IMG/VR virus record: IMGVR_UViG_3300046804_000412
Location: 1 to 20,178 of that record
DNA length: 20,178 nt
Strand: one strand, 5' to 3'
Source: a virus
The position numbers and the translations under genes were made by a program. The notes beneath the pieces are model-generated. The model did not search any database. It was not told the origin of the DNA and saw only the letters and a list, made by a program, of their open reading frames with translations. Shown piece after piece: positions 1 through 8,855 of this stretch. Position 1 is the stretch's first letter; each line of letters begins with the position of its first letter.

Positions 1-2
1 GG

Positions 3-1748
3 TCTCTCCCGCCTCCGTTTGTTGCCGGGACGACGTACTACGTTGTAAACACATCAAGCTATACGTTTAACCTAGCAGCAACTTCTGGCGGCACGGCTAT
101 CTCTGCAATCGGCAGCTCTCAGGCTGGATCTCACACAGTTACCGCCAAGGCAACTTCCACGGTGACCAATGGCGGCGGCACAGTTCAGGCTGTTTACCAA
201 ATCAACATTGGTTCAGAGATTGCTGTGCCTATTACCGGTTGGGGCGCTGGAGAATGGGGCTTTGGAGAGTGGGGGATTGGGACTACTTCTAACCAAGCAT
301 TGAGGCTTTGGAGCCAAACAAACTTTGGTGAAGACCTTGTTTTTGGACCACGGAACGGCAAGCTCTATTACTGGGATGCCAGCGTTGGTGTCTTTGGCAC
401 AACGGCTTCTATTACCATCGCCAGCCCTGCGGTGATGACGACAGGATCGGTTTTAACCGATGGCATGGCAATCACCCTAACGACCACGGGAAGTCTTCCT
501 ACGGGGCTTCTACCGGGGGTTGTCTATTATGTGGTCAATGCCTCCGGGGTAACCTGTAACCTAGCCGCCACGGCAGGTGGAACGCCTATCAATACATCCG
601 GAAGTCAATCTGGAACCCAGAGAATCTCTACCAGAGCGATTGCCGTAGAGGACATGAGCGGCGCGTCTAATGTCCCGCTCAAGCAAAACTATCTGACGGT
701 CTCAGACATTAGCCGGTTCACCTTCTGCTTTGGCTCAAATGATTATCTTGGAACAACCTTTGATCCTATGTTGATCAGGTGGTCTGACCAAGAGAGTGTC
801 ACAAACTGGACTCCCTCTGCGACCAATCAGGCAGGTAGCGTCAGGCTTTCTCATGGGTCTCAGATTGTTACTGCCCTCCAGAGCCGACAGGAAATTCTGG
901 TCTGGACAGACACATCGTTATATTCCTTGCAATACCTTAATCCCCCGATTGTCTGGGGCACCCAATTACTTGGCGACAACCTCTCCATCATCGGGCAAAA
1001 CGCTACGGCATTAGCCAGCGGCGTGGCTTTCTGGATGGGTGTGGATAAGTTCTATAAATACGACGGTCGAGTACAGACCCTGCGATGCGACCTCAGGAAG
1101 TTCATTTACAGCGACATTAATCTAGATCAGGCAGACCAGATATTTGCTGGAACCAATGAAGGCTTCAATGAAGTCTGGTGGTTCTACTGCACATCAGGAT
1201 CAACCGTGATTGACCGGTACGTCGTTTACAACTACGTAGAAGACATCTGGTACTACGGCGACCTTGGAAGAACAGCGTGGCTTGACTCCCCATATCAACA
1301 GGGACCGTTGGCAACCACCTATATTAACAACACTGTAATCCACGAGATCGGCAACGATAATAAAGAGACAAGCTCAACGCAGCCTATTGAGGCATACATT
1401 AATTCTGCGCAGTTTGACTTGGATGACGGGCACAACTTCTCCTTTGTTTGGAGGGTTCTGCCAGACATTACCTTTGTGGGATCGACCGCCGATAGTCCAA
1501 CCGCGACGATGTATTTAAAGCCATTGAAGAATTCAGGCTCTGGATATACCACCCCGCCATCGGTGGGAGGCTATGCCAGCCATTCGGTTACAAGGACAGC
1601 GACTATTCCTATAGAAGAGTTCACGGGGCAGATTTACACGCGGGTCAGAGGCAGGCAGATGACGCTAGAGCTTCGGTCTACCAACATTGGTGTGGCATGG
1701 CAGCTAGGCTCCCCACGACTTGACATTAGACCTGATGGGCGCAGATGA
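3..1748 (+). CDS. Phage tail hub / stabilisation-like structural protein, 5' partial
   Basis: The reading frame is open from the first complete codon at base 3, so the gene begins before the window. The GTG at 162 is an internal codon, not a convincing start. The visible part is about 581 residues. It has Gly/Trp-rich motifs (GAGEWGFGEWG), then ALRLWSQTNFGEDLVFGPRNG, a pattern I associate with beta-rich tail proteins that plug or stabilise the portal in podovirus-like phages (P22 gp10-type or similar). The C-terminal half holds aromatic strands such as VYNYVEDIWYYGDLG, typical of these beta-propeller-like proteins. Two copies of a 46-47-residue Gly/Thr/Ala-rich module (6-146 and 495-632) sit in the N-terminal half. 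The gene overlaps the next by ATGA. That it is a phage structural protein is well supported; its exact place in the tail is inference. Confidence 0.8.
   Translation, partial: SLPPPFVAGTTYYVVNTSSYTFNLAATSGGTAISAIGSSQAGSHTVTAKATSTVTNGGGTVQAVYQINIGSEIAVPITGWGAGEWGFGEWGIGTTSNQALRLWSQTNFGEDLVFGPRNGKLYYWDASVGVFGTTASITIASPAVMTTGSVLTDGMAITLTTTGSLPTGLLPGVVYYVVNASGVTCNLAATAGGTPINTSGSQSGTQRISTRAIAVEDMSGASNVPLKQNYLTVSDISRFTFCFGSNDYLGTTFDPMLIRWSDQESVTNWTPSATNQAGSVRLSHGSQIVTALQSRQEILVWTDTSLYSLQYLNPPIVWGTQLLGDNLSIIGQNATALASGVAFWMGVDKFYKYDGRVQTLRCDLRKFIYSDINLDQADQIFAGTNEGFNEVWWFYCTSGSTVIDRYVVYNYVEDIWYYGDLGRTAWLDSPYQQGPLATTYINNTVIHEIGNDNKETSSTQPIEAYINSAQFDLDDGHNFSFVWRVLPDITFVGSTADSPTATMYLKPLKNSGSGYTTPPSVGGYASHSVTRTATIPIEEFTGQIYTRVRGRQMTLELRSTNIGVAWQLGSPRLDIRPDGRR
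6..146 (+). repeat. Protein-level repeat module, copy 1
   Basis: This encodes 47 residues with the core GTTYYVVNTSSYTFNLAATS followed by GGTA. It aligns with copy 2 at 495-632 across its whole length, sharing the YYVVN, NLAAT and GGT blocks. The DNA has diverged, so this is an old duplication of a beta-rich module and not a recent repeat. Part of the larger module may lie before the window. Confidence 0.7.
495..632 (+). repeat. Protein-level repeat module, copy 2
   Basis: This encodes 46 residues with the core GVVYYVVNASGVTCNLAATA followed by GGTP, matching copy 1. It is preceded by an ITIASPAV...AITLTTTG stretch that probably belongs to the same fold. The module interrupts the hub-like sequence between the GKLYYWD strand and the AIAVEDMSG segment, which suggests an inserted surface domain. 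Confidence 0.7.
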
Positions 1749-3145
1749 GTACTCAAATTGTTACTACGGAATCAGTGGAACTTTATTCCACCAAGGCTCC
1801 TGCATTGCCGTTTGCGCCAAATGAATACAGCCGGGAATATCACAACCAGCTAAACAGTATTCTGCGTTTGTACTTTAATACACTTGATAACTTTTTGGCG
1901 CAGCTTATGGCTAACTCATCGACACTACCCATCTCAATCGGGGGCACCAATACGGATGCCTTTGGGCGGCTTCGAGTAAGTCAGCCATACACCCTGTTTG
2001 ACAGCCAGAACAGATACGCGGCTGACAATCAATTTGATATAGCTACAACCGGGACAGGCACAACTTCCTTCCTTTCTAATGAAGCAGCGGTGCAGATGCA
2101 GGTGACCGGCGTAGGTGTCGGATCTGTTGTCAGGCAGTCTTATCGGAGTTTCCCCTACCAGCCCGGAAAAGGCTTATTAATTCTTGCCACCTTTGTAATG
2201 GATGGGAACGCCAGTACAAATCTTACGCAGCGTGTGGGCTACTTCAACACTCAGAACGGGGTGTTCTTCCAACGTGTGGATGGTGTGTATTCGTTTGTCT
2301 TGCGTTCAAGCTCTACCCCAAATCCGGGAACCCCTAGCGATATACGCACGGTCAATCAAGATGATTGGAATGGCGACAAGCTAGACGGCACAGGTGCAAG
2401 CGGTCTTACGTTAGATCCTTCCAAGGCACAGATTCTGTGGATGGACTTTGAGTGGTTGGGCGTAGGGTCTGTTCGTTGCGGCTTTATTATCAACGGCGAG
2501 TACATCGTTTGCCATACATTCAATAATGCCAACGACATCACATCCGTTTACATGACCACGGCGATTTTGCCTATTAGATATGAGATCACAAGCTCTTCAG
2601 CAATAGCGGCTTCAATGAAGTCTATTTGCTGCTCGGTGGTTTCTGAGGGTGGTTTTGAGCAGACATCGATTGACCATGTAGCGCGACGCACAACAGCGTT
2701 TTCCAACATTGATACAGCGGCAACCTTCTACCCGATTGTGTCGATTCGTCTTGCCTCTGGCAGAACAGGTGCGGTTGTATTGCCAAATCGTGTTCAGTTT
2801 CTACCCCTGACTTCCCAGAACTATGAGGTGGTTCTGTTAAAGAACCCAACCTTAACGGGAGCAACATGGGCTGCTACGGTTCCTTCAGACAGCAATGTTG
2901 AATACGATATTGCCGCTACAGCAATTTCTGCCACAGGAAGTATTGTGCAAACAGATTACGTGACCAGCACGGGAAGCGGCGGGGTTTCGCAAACCAGTGC
3001 GCCAACGGGATATAACTGGGACTTGCAGCTAGGCGTGTCATTAACTAGTGTGAGCGACATTTACACGTTGGCAGTCAGAACAGTAGACGGTGCGACCAAG
3101 GGCAGTGGACTTGGGTCGATCTCTTTCTATGATTTAACGCAATAG
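1745..3145 (+). CDS. Phage structural (tail-associated) protein
   Basis: 466 residues, with an ATG that overlaps the TGA of the preceding gene (ATGA), implying coupled translation. The first 60 residues (NEYSREYHNQLNSILRLYFN) look helical. The rest is beta-rich, Gly/Ser/Thr-rich and free of cysteine clusters or enzyme motifs. The block GGTNTDAFGRLRVSQPYTLF followed by DSQ is a signature I recall from structural proteins of many tailed phages that lie next to tail tube or hub genes. No signal peptide or membrane segment is visible. The position between a hub-like protein and an internal virion protein fits a tail component or tail-fibre attachment protein. The exact role is unknown. Confidence 0.8.
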   Translation: MSTQIVTTESVELYSTKAPALPFAPNEYSREYHNQLNSILRLYFNTLDNFLAQLMANSSTLPISIGGTNTDAFGRLRVSQPYTLFDSQNRYAADNQFDIATTGTGTTSFLSNEAAVQMQVTGVGVGSVVRQSYRSFPYQPGKGLLILATFVMDGNASTNLTQRVGYFNTQNGVFFQRVDGVYSFVLRSSSTPNPGTPSDIRTVNQDDWNGDKLDGTGASGLTLDPSKAQILWMDFEWLGVGSVRCGFIINGEYIVCHTFNNANDITSVYMTTAILPIRYEITSSSAIAASMKSICCSVVSEGGFEQTSIDHVARRTTAFSNIDTAATFYPIVSIRLASGRTGAVVLPNRVQFLPLTSQNYEVVLLKNPTLTGATWAATVPSDSNVEYDIAATAISATGSIVQTDYVTSTGSGGVSQTSAPTGYNWDLQLGVSLTSVSDIYTLAVRTVDGATKGSGLGSISFYDLTQ

Positions 3146-3153
3146 GTTTAAAC
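3144..3153 (+). promoter_or_regulatory. Ribosome binding site with start-proximal GTTTAAAC palindrome
   Basis: AGG at 3144-3146 lies seven bases before the ATG at 3154. The spacer completes the eight-base palindrome GTTTAAAC (3146-3153), one of eight copies in the window. The Shine-Dalgarno partly overlaps the stop of the upstream gene. A protein binding this palindrome would cover the start site, but that is speculation. Confidence 0.5.
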
Positions 3154-6100
3154 ATGGCATATACCGCCGTCAAACTGGCAGATGTACAAAAGGCAATCAC
3201 TGCCGTTACTACTGCTCAGAACAAATACAACCTAGCAGTAAAGAACTCGTCTTCTTCTAAGACTACGCTGGCGAATGCCCAGAAAGCTAGAGATGAGGCT
3301 TTGTCTAAGCTTCAATCTTTGCAAGACAACATCGATAAATCAATAAAGAGTGACTCTAGATATACCAGCGCATCATCTGCTGTTCAAAAAGCCCAAGAAG
3401 CTTTGGATAAGGCTAGGCAAACCTTAGACTCTAAAAGCTATCTTAATAACAATACTTCTTATCAAAACTCAGTTAAAACTTTTAAAGAGGCTGAAGAAAA
3501 GCTGCGTCAGGCTTATCAATTTAAAGATTCTGGTGATTTTCTAAAGAACAATTCTGCGTATCAAGATTCTGTAAAAAAACTTACCCAAGCAAATGAAGCT
3601 TTAAAAAAAGCCGAAGATTACAGAAATAACTCAAGGGATCGTTATAACAACGATTCAGACATAAGAAGCAAAAGAGAAAAGTACGAGGAAGCCCAAAGAG
3701 CTATTGATCGTGCTTGGGATGCTGTGCGTAATTCCAGCAAGGAACAAGAACGCGCTAACGAACAAAAATGGGTTAATGCAAGAAACGAAGCCGACAAACG
3801 AGGGGCTGAACTTCAGAAGGCAATAGAAAACTCTGATTCTAAAGCAGATCAGATGGTAAATGCCGCAGTAAAAACTCGCGATCAAGCAGATGTTGCTGTT
3901 AATAATGCAAGATCAAATGCAGAAAAAGCTGCGGAAACATCAATATCAAATGCAAATAGAACAAGATCTACTGCCGAATCCGGAATGAACAAAGCCGAAC
4001 AGGCTGCTAGGACTGCGGCAGAAAGTTCTTTTAATACTGCCCAAAAAACTTACGATACATCTAATTCCAATTTAGACAAGCTTTACAACACAATCCAAAC
4101 AGAAAAGAATGCCGCAATAAAAACAGCGCAGTCAACTTTTGACAAAGCAGACTCTGCCTATAACAAAGCAAATGATTCTTATCAAAGTTTGGTTGACAGT
4201 TTTAATCCTTTGTTAGAACAAAGGAACGAGGCAATAAACAATGTAGGAAACTACATCAATGACATCAAGGGAAGTCTTGGTGATGTTACCAAGTTTGCTG
4301 ATGCCAAGTCAGTACAGACTCTTCTGGGTCAGATACAGACTGCCGTTAAAAACACCAAGCTTGATGATCTTATTAAGCCAGTAACATCCATGATTTCAGA
4401 GATTGATCCTCTGAAAATGGCGAATATTCCTACGGTTAATCTGCCCAAAGCCAATCCTGATTACTTTACAAACATTGACCAAAGCACAGGACTTCCACTG
4501 CTTGATCAGGGTGCGCTGGATTCTGTGCTTAATAAATACAAGAGCGACACCCTTAACAAAGATCAATATCGAGACAACTACAATGCGTTTGGTTGGAACG
4601 TAAAGTCTGACGGATCTTCTGTTGCCCGTGGGGCTGCAATCTTTGGTTTGGAAAAAACGACTTCCCCTATGGGTGGAGGAGTTTCTTACACCGGGGACTT
4701 TAAAAAGGCGGCAGAACAAGCTGGCGTTGATATATCTGGTCTTAAGACTAATGAGGAAAAGTACAACGCTATCAATGATGCAACCAAGGATTTTTACGTT
4801 GTTGCCAATGCGCTTGATAGGACTGGTGCAGGAGCCAATCAAAAAGCCCCTCATGCTGCTATTTTGTTTAAAGCAGACGGTAGTGGAAACCTAGTCCCTG
4901 TTACCAAGCCTAATGGTCAACTTGCTGCCAACTATTTTGATGCGGTGGGCGTTAGCCATGCGGGATGGAGAGGGCAGCTTGCTGAACTTGCTCCTGTAAT
5001 CCAAATTGCTTCTTTGGTATTTGCCCCGCAGCTTGGTCAAGCTCTTTCATCTGCATTAAGTGGTATTCAAGTTGGTACAGCAGCAGCAGTTGCTCCTACC
5101 GCATTTACAGTAGGCGCTCCAGCAACTGCGATTACTTTAGGTCAGGTTGTTGGTCAAACCGGTATATCTGCGCTCACAAGCTCCATCATGAATGGCGGCA
5201 TGGCTGCACTTACAGGTGGTGATGTAAGCAAGGCTATGCAAGCTGGATTGGTAAGCGGCGCTGTTTCAGCCAATACCTCTGACATTGCAAAAACCGTCAT
5301 GGGCGGCGGGGCAACAGGGGAAGCTAACATTAAAGAGTTGGCAAGGATTTCTAATCTGTCTGTAGATCAAACAGAGAAAATCATTGCAAGCGGCGTGACC
5401 AGTGGACTTGCCTCTACCATTTCAGACCCATCCAACATTGGTGAAAACATTGCTTATAGCATTGTTGGAAACTTTGCTTCAGAAGAAGCCAAGAACTTTA
5501 TTACAGGCAGAATAGATCCTAAAAGTTTAAACGGGCTGGAGACATTTGCTAGTAACGCAGCAGGTGTCGCAGCAACTGCTGCTGCCCGTGGTGATGACGT
5601 AGTAAAGGCATTAGAGAACGCAGGTAAGTCTCTTGCAATTAATGCCGCGAGGGCACAAAAGAATTATGTCCCGCCGGTTGGATCTGGAGCCTCTGGGTTT
5701 CCTCTTACACAAAGAAATGCAGATGCAGAAATACAAGATTACTACGATGCAATTATTGCTTCTGATTTTGATGAAAATGCCGTCGAGCAAATAAAACAGG
5801 CAATACCAAATATCTCAAATGAAGATGCTTTAAGGATTGCTCAAAGTTTATCTGGTAATTACGCAAAATTTTTGCAAGATACGCAGATTGGACCTGCCAC
5901 GGCAGAATTAACTGGCGAACTGCAAACTCAACTTAAGACTCTTCAACCCGGAACAGAAAACTTTAACAGGGACTTTAACAGACTTGTTGAAAAGGAAATC
6001 GACCTAGGCAATGAAGGAAACTTTAGAAAAAATGATGACGGCACGTTAGTAAATGTCACAAACCCAAAAGTTTCTTGGTTTAAAGATGCTAATGGAGACT

Positions 6101-7269
6101 GGAGATTTGTAGACAACAGAGTGAAAGCTTTGTTTGGTATTGGAACGCCAGATCCAAATTCGCCCTATGCTACCTTGTCTTCTGCCTATGGAACAGGTGG
6201 AGCGTCAGGAGGCGATGCTGAAGATTTTGTTTTAATTGCAAGAGACAAGCTTGGTGAAGATGCGGCTAAACAGTTTATTGATCTTTCGCCAATTCCTGAA
6301 ACAAAAAAACAAGAACTTCTGACCAAGTTAGAAAATAATAAATTAACTCCGTCGGAAAATTTTAAATCTTCACAAACCAACATAGAAAGCTATCAGGCAA
6401 AGCAAGAAAGCGGCACTGCTGGCGCTGGCGGGGGCTATGGAAGCGCATTCTCTTCCTTTGCACAAACTCCAACTGAAGAGTATCAATACGTACAAAGCTA
6501 CACCGATCCAACTTCATCATTGGATTTTTTGGTCAAGCAGTTTGCTTCAAATTCCTCTGTCATGAGCGACTATCTAAAAGATGCAGAGATAGTCTTAAGA
6601 AACAGCGGTATTTCTAACCCAAGCGCGGAAGACATTAGAAAAACCGGCATCAATATGATGCGCATGGATTTAGCAGGGGTTTTTGGCTCTACTACTGGAG
6701 GCACTACTACTGGCGGTGCAGGCACTGGCACACAAACCGGTGATGTAGCTGGCGCAGGATCTGGTACAGGATCTGGGGCAGGAATAGGCCCCGGAACAAC
6801 GACAGGCGCTCCGGGAACCACCACAGAAGGTCCGGGAGGGCAAGGAACTGGGACTCAGGGCACTGGCACAGGAGATGCTGCTGCTCAAGCTGCTGCCCAA
6901 GCCGCAGCACAAAAAGCCGCATTGCAAAAAAGGCAGCAGACTTACAAAGCTCTCATGGGGATTGCGGCACTACCAGCTATTCAACAAGCTGAAGCCAAAA
7001 CCTCTGGTCCCTCCGAGGCTTTCTATTATGGCAAGGAATTTAATGCTCCCACCCAGCAGATTGGTTCCAAGGGGGAATTAATTCAACAGCAATACCAACC
7101 TCTGAGCGTCACCATGCCGGGTAAAGAGCCTGAGTTTCTTAAGGCAAGGCAGGTTGTGCCCGGAGAGAAAACAGATGAAAATGATATATCTTCGTTAATT
7201 GGCTTGGGTGAGGATATTGATTTAAACGAGCTAATTGATATTTTAGGGCGAGGCACATATGGCATATGA
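3154..7269 (+). CDS. Large internal virion / DNA-ejection-type protein with coiled coil and membrane-active segment
   Basis: 1,371 residues. Residues 1-375 form a long Ala/Lys/Asn/Ser/Glu-rich coiled coil with 33-residue repeats. Residues 440-605 are mixed and include an FGWN...FYVVANALD...GWRGQL block that I recall from large internal proteins of related phages. Residues about 610-720 are hydrophobic and Ala/Gly-rich (LAPVIQIASLVFAPQLGQAL and on), able to enter a membrane. Residues 825-1175 are soluble. Residues about 1178-1240 are a Gly/Thr low-complexity linker, then an Ala/Gln helix and a C-terminal tail. Length, coiled coil, amphipathic segment and position fit a virion core or ejection protein that helps carry DNA across the host envelope; a tape-measure-like role is an alternative. 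The gene is clearly A-rich: line 3601-3660 has 20 G+C in 60 bases. No enzyme motif was recognised. Confidence 0.78.
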   Translation: MAYTAVKLADVQKAITAVTTAQNKYNLAVKNSSSSKTTLANAQKARDEALSKLQSLQDNIDKSIKSDSRYTSASSAVQKAQEALDKARQTLDSKSYLNNNTSYQNSVKTFKEAEEKLRQAYQFKDSGDFLKNNSAYQDSVKKLTQANEALKKAEDYRNNSRDRYNNDSDIRSKREKYEEAQRAIDRAWDAVRNSSKEQERANEQKWVNARNEADKRGAELQKAIENSDSKADQMVNAAVKTRDQADVAVNNARSNAEKAAETSISNANRTRSTAESGMNKAEQAARTAAESSFNTAQKTYDTSNSNLDKLYNTIQTEKNAAIKTAQSTFDKADSAYNKANDSYQSLVDSFNPLLEQRNEAINNVGNYINDIKGSLGDVTKFADAKSVQTLLGQIQTAVKNTKLDDLIKPVTSMISEIDPLKMANIPTVNLPKANPDYFTNIDQSTGLPLLDQGALDSVLNKYKSDTLNKDQYRDNYNAFGWNVKSDGSSVARGAAIFGLEKTTSPMGGGVSYTGDFKKAAEQAGVDISGLKTNEEKYNAINDATKDFYVVANALDRTGAGANQKAPHAAILFKADGSGNLVPVTKPNGQLAANYFDAVGVSHAGWRGQLAELAPVIQIASLVFAPQLGQALSSALSGIQVGTAAAVAPTAFTVGAPATAITLGQVVGQTGISALTSSIMNGGMAALTGGDVSKAMQAGLVSGAVSANTSDIAKTVMGGGATGEANIKELARISNLSVDQTEKIIASGVTSGLASTISDPSNIGENIAYSIVGNFASEEAKNFITGRIDPKSLNGLETFASNAAGVAATAAARGDDVVKALENAGKSLAINAARAQKNYVPPVGSGASGFPLTQRNADAEIQDYYDAIIASDFDENAVEQIKQAIPNISNEDALRIAQSLSGNYAKFLQDTQIGPATAELTGELQTQLKTLQPGTENFNRDFNRLVEKEIDLGNEGNFRKNDDGTLVNVTNPKVSWFKDANGDWRFVDNRVKALFGIGTPDPNSPYATLSSAYGTGGASGGDAEDFVLIARDKLGEDAAKQFIDLSPIPETKKQELLTKLENNKLTPSENFKSSQTNIESYQAKQESGTAGAGGGYGSAFSSFAQTPTEEYQYVQSYTDPTSSLDFLVKQFASNSSVMSDYLKDAEIVLRNSGISNPSAEDIRKTGINMMRMDLAGVFGSTTGGTTTGGAGTGTQTGDVAGAGSGTGSGAGIGPGTTTGAPGTTTEGPGGQGTGTQGTGTGDAAAQAAAQAAAQKAALQKRQQTYKALMGIAALPAIQQAEAKTSGPSEAFYYGKEFNAPTQQIGSKGELIQQQYQPLSVTMPGKEPEFLKARQVVPGEKTDENDISSLIGLGEDIDLNELIDILGRGTYGI
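3427..3525 (+). repeat. 33-residue coiled-coil repeat, copy 1
   Basis: Residues 92-124 of the 3154 gene start DSKSYLNNNTSYQNSVK. They align without gaps with the following 33 residues (D-S-x-x-[YF]-L-x-N-N-x-[SA]-Y-Q-x-S-V-K, then a Lys/Glu/Ala-rich helix). Confidence 0.65.
3526..3624 (+). repeat. 33-residue coiled-coil repeat, copy 2
   Basis: Residues 125-157 start DSGDFLKNNSAYQDSVK and directly follow copy 1. A shorter related unit (SDSRYTSASSAVQKAQEALD) precedes copy 1, so this part of the coiled coil probably grew by tandem duplication. Confidence 0.65.
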
Positions 7270-8020
7270 TTGGAGCGGGAACTACATCCCAGACCCCACA
7301 ACTTCCACTACCGGTGGATCTACTACCGGCTCCTCCTCAAGTATTGGGGACTTCTTCTCCAATATCTCTAGCGGGAACTGGGGTAATGCTTTAAACACTA
7401 TCGGCAGTGTCCTGTCCGGCGGTTCCGGGATAGGGACGCAGATTGCCGGTGTGGCTGGGTTGTCCTATCTTTTAAATCAGCTTGGCGCTGGAGGTGGTGG
7501 AACTCCCTATCGCGGTTATACAGGTGGCATCCCAACCTACACCGCAACAAGAGAGCAGACCCCTTACTCCACATCAACGATGACAACCGCAGAAGGCAAG
7601 GTTGTTCCTCGTCGTCCCGGTTCTGGCGGTATTACCTACTTTAAACCTACAACCTACACCAAGGCTGCTGAAGGCGGTCTTATGGATGGTTTCCCGTCTG
7701 AGAATATTATTAGGATGAATGAGGGGGGTATCTCTTCCCTTGGCGGGTATTCAGATGGCGGTCAGCTACTAAAAGGTCCCGGTGATGGGGTCAGCGATTC
7801 TATCCCTGCCACTATTGGAGAGAAACAACCTGCCCGTCTTGCTGATGGCGAGTTTGTTGTCCCGGCGCGGATTGTTTCAGAACTAGGCAATGGAAGCACA
7901 GAAGCAGGAGCAAGAAAGCTCTACGCCATGATGGAACGTATCCAGAAGTCCCGTGGCAAGACGGTCGGCAAGAACAAGGTTGCCGTCAACTCAAAGGCAG
8001 ATAAACATTTGCCCGCATAA
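7259..8020 (+). CDS. Phage virion-associated protein with GPGDG/DGEFVVPA C-terminal motif
   Basis: 253 residues. The start overlaps the previous gene by 11 bases and has a good Shine-Dalgarno (GAGG, five-base spacer), so it is initiated separately and is not a frameshift product. The N-terminal half is Gly/Ser/Thr-rich with a hydrophobic helix (IGTQIAGVAGLSYLLNQLGA, about residues 60-79). The C-terminal part, from about residue 170, reads LLKGPGDGVSDSIP...QPARLADGEFVVPARIVSEL and continues to GNGSTEAGARKLYAMMER. That block is a recurring one in structural-region proteins of many phages, where it also appears fused to larger tail or internal proteins. Its function is not established to my knowledge. 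Gly-Gly repeats (EGGLMDGF, NEGGISSLGG, SDGGQLL) resemble those in the 8856 gene. Confidence 0.78.
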   Translation: MAYDWSGNYIPDPTTSTTGGSTTGSSSSIGDFFSNISSGNWGNALNTIGSVLSGGSGIGTQIAGVAGLSYLLNQLGAGGGGTPYRGYTGGIPTYTATREQTPYSTSTMTTAEGKVVPRRPGSGGITYFKPTTYTKAAEGGLMDGFPSENIIRMNEGGISSLGGYSDGGQLLKGPGDGVSDSIPATIGEKQPARLADGEFVVPARIVSELGNGSTEAGARKLYAMMERIQKSRGKTVGKNKVAVNSKADKHLPA

Positions 8021-8029
8021 GGAAATATC

Positions 8030-8845
8030 ATGGCAGATACCACTTCCACTGGCGTGACTGGAACAACCAACGCCCCAAACACCTCTCAAAGGGTAGGTTC
8101 AGAATCCTCCACCCTATCTGAATGGGCAGGTCCTTATGTAACGGAGATGCTTGGCAAAGCCAAAGGGCTTGCAGAGACTCCGTATCAGATCTACCAAGGA
8201 CCCATGACTGCCGGTCCATCCGACCTACAGTCAAAGATGTTTCAAGGTCTGGGGAGTCTGTCGTACCCTTCGTTGCTTGGGAAATCCTTTGGTGATGTTT
8301 CCCAGCAATACATGAACCCGTATCTTCAGTCGGCTCTTCAGCCTCAACTGGATGAACTGCGCCGTCAGTCACAGATTACCCAAATGCAGAACGCAGCCAA
8401 GGCAATTGGCGCGGGCGCGTTTGGTGGTACTCGTCAGGCTTTGATGGATACAGAAACCCAGCGGAACCTGATGCAAGAGATGAATAAGACTGTTGGTCAA
8501 GGGTATGCCACGGCGTTTGATAAAGCCATGCAGCAGTTTAATCAAGAACAAGCCCAAGCCAAGACTCTGTCAGATATTCTGGGAGAGGCAGGAAAGTCCC
8601 AAAGAGACATCGAACAACAAGGTGTCACGGCAGATTACAACGAGTTTCTTGCCCAGCGCGACTACCCACAAAAGATGCTTCAGTTCCAGCAGTCCATGCT
8701 ACAGAACCTTCCTATCTCCACGGTTAGTTATGCGCCGGGTCAGCAAAGCAATCTTGGTCAGTTTTCCTCGACCGTTGGTGGTCTAGGTAGTCTGCTGAAT
8801 TCCTTGAAGGGTCTGGGCGTGAACATCGGATCTATTGCCAAATAA
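8030..8845 (+). CDS. Phage structural/internal virion protein with YMNPY and GAFGGTRQA motifs
   Basis: 271 residues. ATG with Shine-Dalgarno AAGGA just after the stop of the upstream gene. The protein is mostly helical and Gln/Ala-rich with no membrane segment. A YMNPYLQSALQPQLDEL block starts at residue 94 and a GAGAFGGTRQALMDTETQRN block lies around residue 127. This pair is widespread in podovirus-like phages, in a gene lying between tail genes and large internal proteins. I have no firm biochemical role for the family; a small internal core or head-tail component is the likely one. It is part of the plus-strand virion operon, with nine bases between it and the previous gene. Confidence 0.78.
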   Translation: MADTTSTGVTGTTNAPNTSQRVGSESSTLSEWAGPYVTEMLGKAKGLAETPYQIYQGPMTAGPSDLQSKMFQGLGSLSYPSLLGKSFGDVSQQYMNPYLQSALQPQLDELRRQSQITQMQNAAKAIGAGAFGGTRQALMDTETQRNLMQEMNKTVGQGYATAFDKAMQQFNQEQAQAKTLSDILGEAGKSQRDIEQQGVTADYNEFLAQRDYPQKMLQFQQSMLQNLPISTVSYAPGQQSNLGQFSSTVGGLGSLLNSLKGLGVNIGSIAK

Positions 8846-8847
8846 GG
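8844..8847 (+). promoter_or_regulatory. Ribosome binding site fixing the start at 8856
   Basis: AAGG overlaps the TAA of the upstream gene and lies eight bases before ATG 8856. A TTG 21 bases further upstream (8835) would extend the frame but has no comparable site and would overlap the upstream coding end. Confidence 0.6.
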
Positions 8848-8855
8848 TAAAAAAA

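Noticed and set aside
162-164. GTG as start of the first gene
   Set aside because: The frame stays open to base 3, and the upstream residues form the first copy of a module repeated later in the same protein.
4396-4854. 152-codon minus-strand frame opposite the internal virion gene
   Set aside because: It is fully antisense to a well-supported gene, has no recognisable motif and no operon context. Similar antisense frames at 12587-13024, 10730-11164 and 9603-10052 were rejected for the same reason.
6688-6900. Gly/Thr-rich low-complexity stretch as a DNA repeat array
   Set aside because: The repetition is at amino-acid level with irregular units; it reads as a flexible linker within one gene.
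7259-7269. Possible programmed frameshift joining the 3154 and 7259 genes
   Set aside because: There is no slippery heptamer near the overlap, and the downstream gene has its own ATG and Shine-Dalgarno.
8835-8837. TTG as start of the 8856 gene
   Set aside because: It lies inside the end of the upstream gene without a ribosome binding site, whereas ATG 8856 has AAGG eight bases upstream.
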